Origin: Castor canadensis
Taxonomy: Eukaryota > Chordata > Mammalia > Rodentia > Castoridae
Direction of reading: 5' to 3'
NCBI RefSeq assembly: GCF_047511655.1
Contig: NC_133390.1
Coordinates: forward strand, 131,431,583 to 131,495,582
DNA length: 64,000 nt
In this document: one piece after another, positions 1 to 12,254 of the stretch
Numbering within the stretch: the stretch's first letter is position 1
Layout of the letters: each line of letters begins with the position of its first letter
Translations under genes and position numbers: made by a program
Notes under the pieces: model-generated
Seen by the model: the letters and a program-made list of their open reading frames with translations, nothing else
What the model was told of the DNA's origin: nothing
Database searches by the model: none

Positions 1-536
1 TAAATCTGTGACCTTTCCAAGTCATTCCAACAAGGTCTTTTAAGGGTCTGAGAACCTTACTGGTACAAAAGGGATCCTGGAAAATGTAAGGAAGGATGTG
101 AGCCGATGACTCACTGGAAAGGATGTGGGGATTAGTCCAGGTGAGGAGAATGACACCAGCACAGTTTCTCCAGAACTGTGTTCAGCTCAAGGGAAGGTTT
201 CAAGGGAGGAAGTGTGAGAAATCAGGTGGGAGATGGAAGGAGGGGAGCTAGAGAAGGAAAGTCCTTTCCAACTGACTGGAGACTTTCTCCTGAGCAGAGG
301 TTCCACCAAGTTGATGGATATACTACTGGGCCCTAGTCAGTGAAAGCTGCAGGTAGAGTTGGAGCCAGCCAACAGAGAATCAAGTAGGGCAATTTAAAAA
401 TTGGAACTAGGCTAAGGGAGTGGGTTTTGCTGGCTAAATATTATCTGTCTAGTGTGTTGAGGCACTAAGGAGTTGGAGTAATTACTGAAAAGAAATAAGA
501 GCTATGGGTGCAGTGATTTTAAAGAAGAGAATGTGT
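1..536. other. Intergenic, no recognised element
   Basis: I see no gene, SINE or simple repeat in this stretch. It may hold old diverged repeats that cannot be named by eye. Confidence 0.4.
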
Positions 537-537
537 A

Positions 538-615
538 GCTGGTGGAGTAGCTCAAGTGCCTAGCAAGCATGAGGGCTCAAGTTCAAATCCCAGTACCACT
601 GAAAAGAAAAAGAAC
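538..615 (+). repeat. T SINE, internally deleted
   Basis: It starts 'gctggtggagtagctcaag', jumps to 'tgcctagcaagcatgag' and ends 'gttcaaatcccagtaccac' with an A-rich tail. About 14 nt around the A-box/anticodon arm are missing compared with other copies. Confidence 0.85.
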
Positions 616-639
616 AGAATACACTCGAGTCAGTCTTCC

Positions 640-775
640 TGCTTTGGAAACTTGGCTCCGTCATTGACTGTGTGTGATCAACTTCTTTATTCTTAAATGG
701 TCCGTACCTCGATTTAATATAGTGCCTGTGAAATAAAAAGCACTCAATAAATCATAGCTACTGTTATTATTTTTA
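640..775 (+). repeat. MIR SINE remnant
   Basis: Decayed core 'ttggctccgtcattgactgtgtg...caacttctttattctt' and a tail with 'agcactcaataaat' follow the MIR order. It is highly diverged. Confidence 0.55.
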
Positions 776-1640
776 TCAATACAATTTTATTATATCAATC
801 CAAATTATTATCATTATTATTACCAGTTAAACCACAGATGTTAAGCCACAGACTTGCCCTATATGCACACCCACTTACACCCAAAATCACACAATTATAT
901 TTCAGAATGCCCCCAGGGCCTTGCCTGAAATCACAGACTAATAAACCTGAGACAAAGCCAATAAGGTATAAAAGCAAGGATCCAACAGACATAAACTTCT
1001 ACCATTATGCTAATAGAGAAATTGTGGTCTAAAACACAGAGCTGTGGAAGAGTCAAGGATTCCCAGTGACTAGCAGAGTTGGGATTACCTCCTCTCTGAC
1101 AGAATCCTTGGAAACTGGATGCAGATACCACATATGCTGCTCATGATATTCAAACAGATTGTGATGGTCCAGGAAGTACCCAGTGAGCCAAGGAACTGGA
1201 CTTGACAATGTAAATGTATTCTGAAAATAATCTGTCTCTCTTCAAGAAAATAGTGGTAAGGAAAGTGTTGTTCTAGAGTTAGAAGTCCTAGAGTCCACAG
1301 AGGGCCTATCAGGACTTCTGGAATTGGCTGGACATCTCAAAACCTGGTTTTCCCATATCAGCAGTCCCTGACCATGGTGTGCACACCCCCCCCAGCCTTT
1401 GTAAATACAATTCACTGTCTGAACACTCTAATCTTACTCCCTTCCCTCTTCATCCAGTTGCTCCTAGGGTGTCTGAGTTTAAAACAAATCTGTCTTCCCC
1501 AAGGTTTATATGTCACAAAGTCCACTTGGGAAACATGGAAATAGACTTTGAGTTGTCATAAACTTAACAAGTGGGCCTGGGTCATTGAGGCTTAAAGAGT
1601 TAAGCTAACAGGCCATGCTTTCCACCACACTTCCTCCTGC
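776..1640. other. Intergenic, no recognised element
   Basis: Only short spurious reading frames on both strands. A C-run lies at 1386-1393. Nothing is assignable. Confidence 0.4.
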
Positions 1641-1649
1641 AAGGTAGGA

Positions 1650-1765
1650 GACAAAAACATTATTAATTTCATTTTATAGACAAAGAAACTGAATCTCAGT
1701 AAGGTGGAGTGATTTGTCCAGGACTACAGAGTGGTCAGTCAGCCCACATCTACCTCATCTCCAGG
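1650..1765 (-). repeat. MIR SINE
   Basis: The segment 'cattttatagacaaagaaactgaatctcag...gatttgtccaggactacagag' is the reverse complement of the MIR core. Confidence 0.75.
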
Positions 1766-1998
1766 GTGTTCTCCTTCATATTCAGCTGTAACCCAGACTG
1801 CCTTATCTCCAGGTTATATGGGCTCTGAGGGGTCTTCAGGGTTCAGGGTCTAGGGAAAGTTCTCTCCAGGTAGAGAGGCACCCTTGGGGAAAACTTCAGG
1901 ATGTGTCTAGAATCATCCTAGGAGATGTTTGGATTATATTAGTGAATAAAGCACAAAGATCCCCATCTAGGTGGAATTAACATTCTAGTGTGTGTATG

Positions 1999-2015
1999 AG
2001 AGAGAGAGAGAGAGA
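1999..2015. repeat. (GA)n microsatellite
   Basis: About eight GA units follow a short GT run. Confidence 0.9.
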
Positions 2016-2334
2016 ATAAACACAAATTCATAGATTATATAAGATGACTAAAAGTTATAAGGGCTACAAAAAAAAAACTGGAATGGGAAATGAATATCAG
2101 AAGTGTCAAAGTCGGAAGAAATTTTGCTGTTTTAAATGGGATAGCCAGGGAAGGTTTCACAGAAAAGGTAATATTTGAGCAAAGATTGAAGATCCGGACT
2201 CAGCCATGGGATATTTGGGTGAACAGGATTTCAAGCAGAAAGAGCCAAAACAAAGGTTCTGAGGTTAGGACAACAACGAGAGTGCAGAGAGGAATGTGAA
2301 AAGAGAATAGGTATGGCCAGCAAGGCTGTTTTGG

Positions 2335-3210
2335 GGTGTTATCTTAGTTGCCTGTTGCTGTATAACAAATCACCCCAAAACTTAGTAGCTTAAAACAATA
2401 AACACTTTGAAGCTTCTGTGGATCAGGCATTCAGCATAGCTGGTAGTTCACACCTATGTCTTGTGAGGTTGCAGTTAAGGTGTTGGCCAGGGCTGTCGTT
2501 CTGGAATAACTTGGTCCTAGCATCTGAAGACAGGCCCCAAGGTGCAATGAGACTGAAGAAAGAGTGACAAACAGATCTGGGATTGCACAGAATGCATTTT
2601 ATTGGGGTACTTGCTGATGGAAGTACAGCCCTGAGTGGCAGCAAGACCAGTTGGAACCCCACAATTTGGGTCAGAAAGAAGGCTTATTTATGGGTTCAGA
2701 CAAAAGTGACTTTATCCTGACTGGAATGTACCTGATTTGTCTTTAAATAATAGCAAAGTTTCTTTGCCTTTCCTGGAGCTAGGGTCTGACTATAAAGCCC
2801 AATATATGACTGTCGTGATTTTATCCATTTATGATTTACTAGGAACAATGCAGCAAAAAACAGCTAGGGTTACTTAGAGGAAATCATGGTGGTATGACTC
2901 CAAATAGCTACAGTCATATATTGAGCTGCAGTCATCTGAAAACTTGACTGAGCAAGGGAACCTGGTTCTAAGGTGGACCATACATGTGGCTGGCAAGTTA
3001 CTGTGGGTTCTTGGCAGGATTCAGTTCTGTACTACATAGATCTCTCCACAGGGCTACTTGAGCACCTTTAAAATATGGCAGATAGTTTCCTCCAGAGTGG
3101 ATGATACAAAGGAGAACATGGCAGAAGCTTCAAATGTCTTTAATAACCTAGCCTCGAAAGACATACAGCATTACTTCTACAGCTGATCAGTTACATTGTC
3201 CAGCCATGGC
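2335..3210 (+). repeat. Ancient interspersed repeat split by an LTR-like insert
   Basis: The left part (about 2335-2525, 'ttgcctgttgctgtataacaaatcacccc') and the right part (about 2940-3210, 'acatgtggctggcaag' through 'aacctagcctcgaaagac') are consecutive pieces of one repeat widely dispersed in mammals. The family name is not assigned here. The block between them interrupts it. Confidence 0.6.
2526..2937 (-). mobile_element. Putative LTR inserted in an older repeat
   Basis: Read on the minus strand the block carries an AATAAA signal (TTTATT on plus at 2598-2603). It sits exactly between two contiguous halves of an older repeat, and 'catctgaa' flanks both ends. No coding capacity is visible. 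A solo endogenous retrovirus LTR is the simplest reading, and the exact ends are uncertain. Confidence 0.45.
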
Positions 3211-4127
3211 TCACTGTGGAAAGGGACAATTACAAGGACATGCATACCAGGAGAAAAAGATTATTGGTGGTCTATCTTGAAGGCTGGTTACCAGGGATGG
3301 GGGCCAGACCTGACTGTGATAGAAGACCTGGTAGGATTAATTGGCCTCTGGACTGCAAACACAACTCATACAAATCTTCATGGAATTGCAGGGATATTTG
3401 GGTTCCCTGGTACAATTGTTCTTCAGCTCTCAGTGCCAGGACATCTTTCTATATATATGAAAGAATCCTAGTAATGTAGAAATTTTTTTCTGTGAGAATC
3501 ATAAACCATAGCTGAGGCCTATCATGTAGCCTCAATATCAAAACTATTCTAAACACAGTCTCCCTCCCTTGGAAGGTACATGATGGTTGTACCTGGAAAC
3601 TATGTAACCAGATGGAAGAAGCACCATGATCTGAAAGTAAGAAGTATGTGTACTCTGATTCAGGGTAAACTTCACACAGGATTAACTTGCCTCTTTCTAT
3701 CTTTGGAGGTTTCATGTTTTACAATGGTAAAAAATATGATTTGGGGAAAATGTTTTTACTTTGCAGTAGGTCTTTTGATCATAAACCTATGCAGGCTTAT
3801 ATTGTTGGACATATAACCTATTATAACAGCTAAAGATCTGAACCAAAGCTGTTGAAACAGTAGAATTTTTTATTTAATCACCTGTTGGGGACATTCTCTG
3901 TTGCTGCCATCTTGTGGCCACTTAGCATAAACAACAACTATAGTGTTGCCTTCGGTCCAGAGAATCACCAGACAGTGTAGGGTTGTCCTTTGAGTTCTGG
4001 GTGAATACCTCCAGTGTAGGTTGCCAGTTACTTTGCAAGACTGTATCTATGGTGTAAAGTTTTTATCATTAGAAGGTCCTTTCTGATACTATGCCAAATC
4101 GTGCCTTGGCAAATTTCTACTCAAATT
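3211..4127. other. Intergenic, no recognised gene
   Basis: Two overlapping short open frames (about 90 codons at 3196-3479) have no recognisable motif and overlap repeat sequence. They are treated as chance frames. Confidence 0.4.
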
Positions 4128-4354
4128 GTCTTTTTTTTTTTTTTTTGGTGGGATTGGGGTTTGAACTCAGGGCTTTATGCTTGCAAAGCAGGTGCTCTAC
4201 CATTTGAGCCACACCTCCAGTCCATTTTTCTCTGGTTATTTTGGAGATGGGGGTCTCAAGAACTATTTGCCCAGGCTGGTCTCAAACCACAATCCTCCTG
4301 ATCTCAGCCTCCCAAGTTGCTAGAATTACAGGCTACAGCCAACTGCACCTGGCT
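4128..4354 (-). repeat. ST composite SINE
   Basis: A poly-T run, then 'tttgaactcagggctttatgcttgcaaag' (reverse of the T arm), then a reverse 7SL-like arm ending 'gctagaattacagg'. The linker 'ctctggttattttggagatggg' marks the same subtype as the copy at 6343. Confidence 0.85.
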
Positions 4355-5149
4355 TCCAAATTGATCTTATTTTTCTAGTTTCTAATTTTTTTAAAGATTT
4401 GAAATGTTATTTAATATTTGTCTCAAATCATTTCCCTCAAATCTAAATATTTAAGCTCCTCCATCTCTCCTTAAATGATCTGATTCCCAGAACTCTCATC
4501 ATCCAGAGTCTAAGCTAGAGATTCTGGTGCAAATGACTTGCTGGGCAGTGGCCTCAGGGGAAACCTGTAAGGGAGTGAGGAAAGCAGAATAGGTTGGGGG
4601 CAAAAATAAATAAGGGATGTGGTCTCAGCTGGTAGCCAGCTGTAGCCAGGTCCCAGGGGGAGTGCTGGGGCATGAATGGCACCAGTGAGTTAGTCTAACC
4701 TGAGGCAAGGGCTCTAGTCTTTTGTATTCTATTCAGTGTAGTCATTGATTCTGTAGGTGATGGGAGTTAGGGGTAACCTTCCTGAGTGAAGAGGTTCCCA
4801 TTTGGGGCAAGTCTCAGCAGTGTTAGCAACCAACATTCATAGCATGTGAGGAATGAATGCCCAGCAAAGACCTGTATACCTTCTGATACCCTATCTCAGT
4901 CATTATACCCAGATAGCCCAAACATGGTGTAATGTGTAAATTAAGAGGGGCCATTAAGTCCCACTCCCCTTAGTTTAAGATTAGTAGTCTTGGTTCAGAC
5001 TCGGGTTGTGGTAATATAAACCCCAAGATGTTTTTTACATAAAATTGCTGCCAAGCCAACTGTCTTCCATCAGTTATTATGGTGTGGTGATACCAAAAGC
5101 AAAAGCACTTTTATTCATTTAATGCTTCATTTTGCCATTTGGGACCCAC
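4355..5149. other. Intergenic, no recognised element
   Basis: No gene or classifiable repeat recognised. Confidence 0.4.
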
Positions 5150-5640
5150 CTCTGGTCATCTTGTTGGGTCTGGGAACCTAAAGGACAGATTATTGGGTCA
5201 GTGACCCATCCCCCATGGAGAGCACTGTGAGCCCTGCACCCTGAGGAGGAGATACATGGTCTCATAAATCTGCCATGGGGCTGACAGGATGCTCTCAAGG
5301 TTGTTCCCCCCCAATAAGGGGCAAACAGACTAGCTCATCGAAGAGAGCCTGCGTGTGCAAATCCACGGCCAATGGAAAGAACCCACCTAACCCTTACCCT
5401 AACCCAGAGTTAAAGCCTCAATGAAAAGCCCCAGACTTCACCTGAGCAGGGAGCCACCAGTTTCCGGGCTCCACTGCACTGCTCTAGCTGCAGCCTTTTC
5501 TTTCTCTAATAAATCCTACTTTGTGTGCCAACCTTGTCTCACAAGTCAATCTGCTGCCTCACGAGCCAATTCTTTGGCCCATGGAGGCAAGAACTCTCGA
5601 CACCAGCCCACAGCAATCTGAATGAACCCTCTGAATCTAT
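5150..5640 (+). mobile_element. Putative solo ERV LTR
   Basis: A promoter-less-looking GC-richer block ends with 'tttctctaataaatcctactttgtg'. This is the AATAAA polyadenylation signal (5508-5513) in the R/U5 context typical of gammaretrovirus-like LTRs. No gag, pol or env sequence flanks it. Ends are approximate and no TSD was found. Confidence 0.5.
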
Positions 5641-5989
5641 AGTATGTTGTCTGATCCAGCACTCCCTGCTCTGCCTTCTGTAATGTGGATGAGAGTATCT
5701 CAGTAGTGATTTTCAATTTCCTTGTCTGTTCCTCACACCTGATGACTGATTGGCTGGTCATCTCCAACCATCCCAGACCCGGCTCTCACTGCCTGCCTGA
5801 TTAGTTCTGTTCTGTTGCTATCCTCCTTTCAGTACCTAAGAGGCAACTTTGGCCCTAAAGGGGCCAGGAGCAGACCTGAGGACAGGGCTCAAGACTCAGC
5901 CAAGCTTTAATGAAAACATGAGTCTAAGATAAGCAGACAGCCTGAAACCCAGCTGGTCAAGTAGGCAATGTGGATGACCAATATAGAAA

Positions 5990-6232
5990 ACACAAGAATT
6001 AGTGAGATGTCTATAATTCCAGCTACCTAGGAGGCAGAGGCAGGAGGATTGAGAGTTCAAGACCAGCCTTGAAAAGTTAGACCCTTTCTCAAAATCATAA
6101 TACAGAAATCAAAAGGGCTGGGGTCATAGTGAAAGTGGTAGAATGCTTGTCTAGCAAGCTCAATGCCCTGGATTTAATTCCCAGTACCAGGAAAGAAGGA
6201 AGAGAGGGAGGGAGGAAGGAAAGAAAAAAACC
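5990..6232 (+). repeat. ST composite SINE with (AAGG)n-type tail
   Basis: S arm 'ataattccagctacctaggaggcag', linker 'aaaagggctggggtcatag', T arm ending 'ttcccagtaccag', then a purine tail of GGAA-type units. Confidence 0.8.
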
Positions 6233-6342
6233 ACAAGAATGCCAGCACAGTATCCCTGAGCTTCTGGGAGCTTTAAAAGAAGCAGGGAAGTTTATGAAAA
6301 TAATTTAAGGAATGTATTCAATCAGTATTCAACTCAGTCAGG

Positions 6343-6542
6343 CACCAGCTGCTCACGCCTATAATCCTAGCTACTTGGGAGACTGAGATTGTTTGAGGCC
6401 AGCCCAGGCAAACAGTTCTTGAGACCCCATCTCCAAAATAACCAGAGCAAAATGGACTGATGGTGTGGCACAAACAGTAGAATACCTGCTTTGCAAGTGT
6501 GAAGCCCTGAGTTTAAATCCAGTCTCACCAAAAAAAGAGTAA
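6343..6542 (+). repeat. ST composite SINE
   Basis: S arm 'gctcacgcctataatcctagctacttggg', linker 'atctccaaaataaccagagcaaaatggactg', T arm ending 'ccagtctcacc' plus A tail. Confidence 0.85.
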
Positions 6543-6894
6543 ATTCCCTTTTCACTCTTTCCCCTGGTTCTAGTTCCTTTCCTCAGAAGTAAATGACAAC
6601 ATCAGTTTGTTGTGCATCCATGTTCATAGCTAACCTCCAAGGTAGATACCGACTGTGCTGTATTGCACTCATAATTTCTTTCAAAGTGTTTTTCAGTAAT
6701 AGTTTAAGAACTTTTTGTTCCTTTCATATCAACTGTCTTATTCTGGTTACTTCAAATGCAGAACCTAAAGCAAGGACATGGGTGTAAGCAATTTATTAGG
6801 GAGGTGATCCAGATTGCAGAAGTAAAGGAGTGACAAGGAAGGGAGAGAAACTAAAATGGGGACATCAGCAATGAAAGTTATAACATCAAGAATT

Positions 6895-6975
6895 TTATTT
6901 TGAGGGGCTCAAGTGTTAGAGTGCTTGCCTAGCCAACTCAAGGCCCTGAGTTCAATCCCCAGTACACAAAAATTA
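6895..6975 (+). repeat. T SINE
   Basis: 'ggggctcaagtgttagagtgcttgcctag...gagttcaatccccagtaca'. The first few bases of the element are lost. Confidence 0.8.
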
Positions 6976-7528
6976 TTTTGGACATGCTAAGGTTTGAAAT
7001 GTTACTTATTTCCTGACTAGAAATGCTTTTCAGACATCCAGTGAAGAAATTAAGCAGGCAGTTGGCAAAAAGTCAAAGTACTGACAACCAATAAAATGAA
7101 ATTGATCACTGTTTGGTTTCTTCAGCCAACAAGTTCCTTCCTTGGCATAATGTCTGTGAGTGCCCAAGGTTTCCTTCCCCTGGCAACTGATGCTAGTTAA
7201 CAGGAGAGTGAGAATTCTAGCAGACTCTGTTAAGAGACCAGAAGTTAAAGAGCTAGTCTCTCCACTGTTGATACCTGTGATTCCAGCTCTTTCATTCTGA
7301 GGGTTTATATTATTGCCGAGTTTGAATAGAACACAGTTAACCATTTCTTTGTATCTGGACACTTACGTAGTATCTCTTTTGGGCTATCAACAAAACTTTA
7401 GACATGTGACTCCATGTCTCCTTGGCTACATGTGCACAGGCTTTCATAAGATATAGACTGGGAAGGAGCAACTGGCTCACAGTTGTTATGTATCTGCAGC
7501 AACTCACCACCCTTTTGAAATGACAGAC

Positions 7529-7632
7529 TTTGGAACCAGTAGAGTACCTCAAGCAGTAAGACCACCTGCCTAGTAAGTGTGAGACCCTGAGTTCAAACCC
7601 CAGTGCTGCCAAAAAAAAGAAAAAGAAAGAAA
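7529..7632 (+). repeat. T SINE
   Basis: 'tacctcaagcagtaagaccacctgcctag...gagttcaaaccccagtgctgcc' followed by an A-rich tail. Confidence 0.85.
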
Positions 7633-7837
7633 AATACCAGAGTTTGTTGCCCATCTAAGTGACTACAAAATTGTTTTTCACAAAGGTTTCCACTTAATCA
7701 CCAGTGAAGTTAAGCCTAATCTCTGTTGGTCACTAGCATGTTTTCTAGTATGAAATTTTGTTCATATCTTTAGCCTATTTTTCTCTTTATTATCTTTTCT
7801 TGTTGATTTCTACAAAATCTATAAATCCTGGAAATTC

Positions 7838-7918
7838 TTTGTGTGTGTGTATGTTGCTGGGATGGAACCCAAGACTTGCTAGGAAAGTGCTCTACCACTA
7901 AGCTACAGCCAAAGCCCC
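7838..7918 (-). repeat. ID-like SINE
   Basis: Reverse complement reads 'ggctgtagcttagtggtagagcac...cttgggttccatcccagcaac'. A short GT run marks the tail side. Confidence 0.75.
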
Positions 7919-8155
7919 TGGAAATAATTATTTTTATCAAGAGGAATGCAAGAAGCTCACCCACTTTCTTAGGGCCTTTTGTAATTTGTAAAGGTTGACT
8001 TTTTAACACTATACTTCAGCTTTGTGTTTTATTTGGTGTATTTCTAGGGGTTTTATATTTCTAATTCAAAGTGGTTTTCCTATTCACAAATGCTGTTTGA
8101 GGACAGTTTAATCTCATTTTAAGTGATGTGTGACAGTTATTTGTATCTATAGGAC

Positions 8156-8262
8156 TTTTTTTTTTTTTTTGGTGTTTTTGTTTTTTTGTGGAACTGGGGT
8201 TTGAACTCAGGCCTTTATGCTTCCAAAGAAGGTGTTCTATCACTTAAGCCACACCATCAGTC
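8156..8262 (-). repeat. T SINE
   Basis: Poly-T, then 'tttgaactcaggcctttatgcttcc...cacttaagccacacca', the reverse complement of the T module. Confidence 0.85.
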
Positions 8263-8780
8263 TCAGCAGAAATCTTTATCATTTGCTATTTTTTATAATT
8301 TTTATGGGTGCAGATTTCTATCTTTCCTTTTATTTCTGGGTTGGCAGTTCTTGGTGTTCAACATGAATTGCAGTTCAAGTGCCTGTCAGCGGAGAGAAAT
8401 ATAATTTCTCTTTTTTAATTTTGTCTTGAAGGAGGAGTTGTGTGTCTTCCAGTTTTTCCTTCTCCTTTGTCTCACAGAATCCTGAACCTTCTCTTTTCTG
8501 CTTTTTCATTCCTTCCCACAGTGTCCAGAGGTCACTTCCTCCTTCCTTTTCCCCTAGACAGATAGATGCTTTTGTGAGCTACTCTAGAGTTGTACAGCCT
8601 CTTAAGTGCCAATAGCCATGGCTTTGATTTATCAGGATTCCATTGACTATTTTCACAGATAGTATTATTCCTTTAGAGTAGATATTCTTCTTTCTCTGGT
8701 GATGTTAGCTCTACTTCTGGCCCATTTGTTCCCATCTTCCCTCTCCATGTTATTTTGTGGCCTCCCTTACTTTTGCTCAT
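8263..8780. other. Intergenic, no recognised element
   Basis: T-rich sequence with no gene or nameable repeat. Confidence 0.4.
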
Positions 8781-8905
8781 TTTGCTATGATTATTTTAGA
8801 GATAGGGGTCTCAGCCAGCCCAGGCTAGCCTCAAACTGCCGTCGTCCCCATCTTAGCCTCCCAAGTAGCTAGGATTATCGGCATTGGCCATTGACATCTG
8901 GTTCA
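8781..8905 (-). repeat. S arm only (composite SINE fragment)
   Basis: 'tagagataggggtctcagccagcccaggc...gtagctaggattat' is the reverse 7SL-like arm. No T arm is attached. Confidence 0.7.
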
Positions 8906-9424
8906 AGTATGTTTTAAAGTAAAATATATTACCTAAAGGGAGAATGTATATGTAGTCTTACATATGTAAATCAATAGGTTAATATTTTATTTTTTCCAAT
9001 TTTTCTGTTGCTTAATAATGTATCTTTTTTAATCCATTTTTACTTTGAACACCTATAAAATTACATATGTAAACAATATAAAACTTATTTTAACATTAAT
9101 ATCAAATTTATAGAGATGTGTTACATGATCATCTCAATTGATGAAGAAAAAAACTTTTGACAAAATTCAATGTCCTTTAATGATTATATTCAACAAACTA
9201 AAACTAGAAGGACTCTACCTCAATTTACTAAAGGCCGTGTATGAAAACAGCTAGAATATACTGTGACTCTCCTATGGTGAAACTCTGAAACCAGACAAGA
9301 ATACCACTTCTATTCAACATAATACTGGAAGTTCACGCAACAAAAATTAGGCAAGGGAAAAAATTTCTTTCACCATTCACCTAGGAAAGGAAGAAGTAAA
9401 ACCATCTGTTTGCAGACAACATAA

Positions 9425-9512
9425 TCTTTTTTTTTGTTTTTGTTTTTGAACTCAAGTCCTTACACTTGCTAGGCAGGCATTCTACCACTTGAGCCATTCC
9501 ACCAGTCTAATA
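9425..9512 (-). repeat. T SINE in old L1
   Basis: 'tttgaactcaagtccttacacttgctagg...acttgagccattccacca' is a reverse T module inserted in LINE-1 sequence. Confidence 0.85.
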
Positions 9513-9549
9513 TGATCTTATATGTAGAAAATCCTAAAAATTATTTATA

Positions 9550-9573
9550 CACACACACACACACACACACACA
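9550..9573. repeat. (CA)n microsatellite
   Basis: About twelve uninterrupted CA units. Confidence 0.95.
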
Positions 9574-9627
9574 AATGGTCAGAACTAAGGAATGAATTCA
9601 GCAAAGTTGTAAGAAATGAAATTGTCA

Positions 9628-9716
9628 GGGCTGGTGGAGTGGCTCAAGTGGTAAGAATGCCTGCCACCAAGCATGAAGCCCTGAGTTCAAACCCCAGTCC
9701 TACCAAAAATAAAAAA
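9628..9716 (+). repeat. T SINE with clear TSD
   Basis: A nearly complete T module is flanked by the 14-bp repeat AAATGAAATTGTCA at 9614-9627 and 9715-9728. This shows insertion by the LINE-1 machinery. Confidence 0.92.
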
Positions 9717-9957
9717 ATGAAATTGTCAAAAAAGAATAATAATACACATTTCTATACATTAACAATGAGGAATCTAAAAAGTAAATTAAGAAAACAATTT
9801 CACTTACCATAACCTCAAAAGGAGTAAATTTAACCCAGAAGGTAAAAGATTTATACACAGAAAACTATTAAATATTGCAAAATAAAGAAGACACAAAGGA
9901 AAGACATACGATGTTTATGGACTGTAAGACCAAATATTAAGATATCAATGCTACCTG

Positions 9958-10315
9958 TGTTAGTTAGCTTTCCATCACTAACAAACACCTGAGATGATTA
10001 ACTTATAAAGAGAAAAGGTTAGTTTTGGCTTACAGTTTTAGTAGTTTCAATCCACAATCAGGTGAACTATTGACCTTATGCCTCTGGTGGGGATGTCAGA
10101 TTGCAATGTGAGGGGAGTGTGACAAAACGGAACTGTTCACCTCATGGCCAGAGAGCAAAAGAGAAAAAGAAAGAGTCGGAGTCCCACAATCCCCATCAAT
10201 CTCCCATTAGACCCCATCTCCTAAAGGCTCTACCACCTGCCAAGAGTGCCAAGCTGGGAACCACACCTTCAATGTGTGGATTTTTGGGGTATACTTGATC
10301 AAACTACAACACTAA
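9958..10315 (+). repeat. Unnamed interspersed repeat inserted in old L1
   Basis: It begins 'tgtgttagttagctttccatcac', runs through 'aggttagttttggcttacag' and ends near 'caaactacaacactaacc', with LINE-1 sequence on both sides. It belongs to the same family as 15838-16275. The family is common in mammals but I do not name it with confidence. Confidence 0.6.
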
Positions 10316-10388
10316 CCAAAGTGAATTACAGATTCAACACAATACTTACCAAAAGCCCAATGATATTTTTTATAGGACTAGAAAAGGC

Positions 10389-10735
10389 CATCCTAAGGGG
10401 AAAGGAGAGAGAAAGTAGGGAGTAATAGAGGGAGTGAGTATGATCAAAGTATATCATATACATGTATGGAAATGTCAATTTAATACATGCCAATTTAAAA
10501 AGAGGTCTGAAAGAGAAGGATGGAAAAACAAAGGAAATAGAGGAGCAACAAGGGAAGTGGGAAGAAAACCTGATATATGTTGTGCATAGAAGTCAAGGAA
10601 AGAAAGTTTCTCATGAAAGAGGAAATTGTGTCAAATATTGCCAACTAAGATGAAGGCTGAGAATCTGCCAAAAAAATTAGCATGGTAAGAAAATGACAAG
10701 AAAAGTCACTAATATGATTAAACATGAAAAGATCT
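10389..10735 (+). repeat. Block inside old L1; 5' part resembles another L1 3' UTR
   Basis: 10389-10500 ('gagtatgatcaaagtatatc', 'catgtatggaaatgtcaa') resembles the 3' UTR of a second rodent L1 lineage. The remainder to 10735 is A-rich and unassigned. Confidence 0.45.
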
Positions 10736-10922
10736 GCCAGGTGCTGGTGGCTAACTCCTGTAATCCTAGCTACTCAGGAGGCAGAGATTAGGAGGATCAC
10801 AGTTTGAAGCCAGCCTGGGCAAATAGTTCAAGAGACCCTATCTCGAAAAAAAAACCCTTCACAAAAAAGGGTTGGTGGAGTGGCTCAAAATGTAAGCCCT
10901 GAGTTGGAGCTCTAGTGCCCCA
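10736..10922 (+). repeat. ST-delta composite SINE
   Basis: S arm 'gctactcaggaggcagagattagg', then a T arm reading 'gagtggctcaaaatgtaagccctgagttgg', which lacks the segment between the A-box region and the anticodon-arm region. Confidence 0.85.
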
Positions 10923-11170
10923 TGATAAGACCTTTTTCTATGAAGAGATCTGTTCAACAATAGTGTAGTAGCTGATCACCTGCTATTAACAAATTTTCTT
11001 CTAATTCTACAAAAAAATCCTAAAATTCATATGGAAACTCAAGAGATTCTGAATAACGAAAACAATCTTGAAGGGAAGAACACGGTGGATTCACACTCCC
11101 TAACTTCAAAACATACTACTAGGCTACAATAATCAAAACTGTGGTATGGGAATAATGACATATATAAAAA

Positions 11171-11290
11171 GCTGAGTGAGGTAGCATGTGCCTGGAGGCT
11201 GAGGCAAGAGGATCACTTGAGACAGAAGTTTGAGGCCAGTTTGGGCAATATAGTAAGACCCTGTCTCAAAAAAAACAGAAAAAACAAACG
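11171..11290 (+). repeat. B1-like SINE
   Basis: 'ggaggctgaggcaagaggatcacttgag...accctgtctc' followed by an A tail is a 7SL-derived monomer, inserted in the old L1. Confidence 0.9.
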
Positions 11291-12051
11291 ATAATCAGAG
11301 AGCAAGAAGTAAACCCTCACATATATGGTCAAATTATTTTTTTATAAGGGTGCTAAGATCACTCCATGAGAAAAGAAGAGTGTTTTCAACAAATGGTGTT
11401 GAGGAAAGTTAATATCCATGCCTTACCTTATAGCATACACAAAAATTAACTCAAAATGACCAAAATGTAAATTTCAGAGCTAATGCTTCATGACATGAGA
11501 TTTAGCAATAATTTCTTGGCTATGACATTGAAAACACAGGCACCAAAAGCAAAATGGGGCTATATCAAACTTAAAAACTTTGCTTATCAAAAGATATTAT
11601 CAATAAGTAAAACAAAAATCTACAGAATGGAAAAATATTTCCATAGCATATATGTGATAATGGGTTACTATCCAAAATATATAAGGAATTCCTATAACTC
11701 AGTCACCACCAGACAAGTAACACTATTTTTAAAAATGAGCAAAGGATTTGACTGATGTTTTCCAAAGATGATATACAAATGGCTAAAAAGCTCAACATTA
11801 CTAATCATTAGGGAAATGCAAGTCAAAACCGCAATGAAATACTATTTCATACCCTTTAGGATGGCTATGATTCAAAAAGAAAAAGGAAAATTGAATAAAA
11901 TAAGAGTTGGGGAGAGTGTGGACAAATGAGAAATCATGGGCATTTTAACTGAGTTGTAAAATGGTCCCACCAGTATGGAAAAGTATAGATTTCTCAAAAA
12001 ATTAAACCAGAACTGGCATGTGATTCACCAAGCCCTCTTCTGGGTGTACAT

Positions 12052-12254
12052 TCATTTTTTTTTTTTATAGTCAGTACTGGGGCTTGAACTCAGGGCCTAC
12101 ACCTTGAGCCACTCCACAAGCCCTTTTTGGTGAAGGGTTTTTTCGAGACAGGGTCTCACAAATTATTTGCCCAGGCTGGCTGTGAACTGCAATCCTCCTG
12201 ATCTCTGCCTCCTGAGTAGCTAGGATTACAGGCGTGAGCCACCAGTGCCCTGCT
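12052..12254 (-). repeat. ST-delta composite SINE
   Basis: Poly-T, then 'cttgaactcagggcctacaccttgagccac', showing the same T-arm deletion as at 10736, then a reverse S arm ending 'gattacaggcgtgagcca'. Confidence 0.9.

Noticed and set aside
3196-3479. Overlapping 87- and 91-codon frames as small genes
   Set aside because: They start within an ancient interspersed repeat, overlap each other in two frames and lack any motif.
5386-5405. Interstitial telomere-like repeat
   Set aside because: Only about three CCCTAA-like units, imperfect, inside a probable LTR. Too short to be meaningful.
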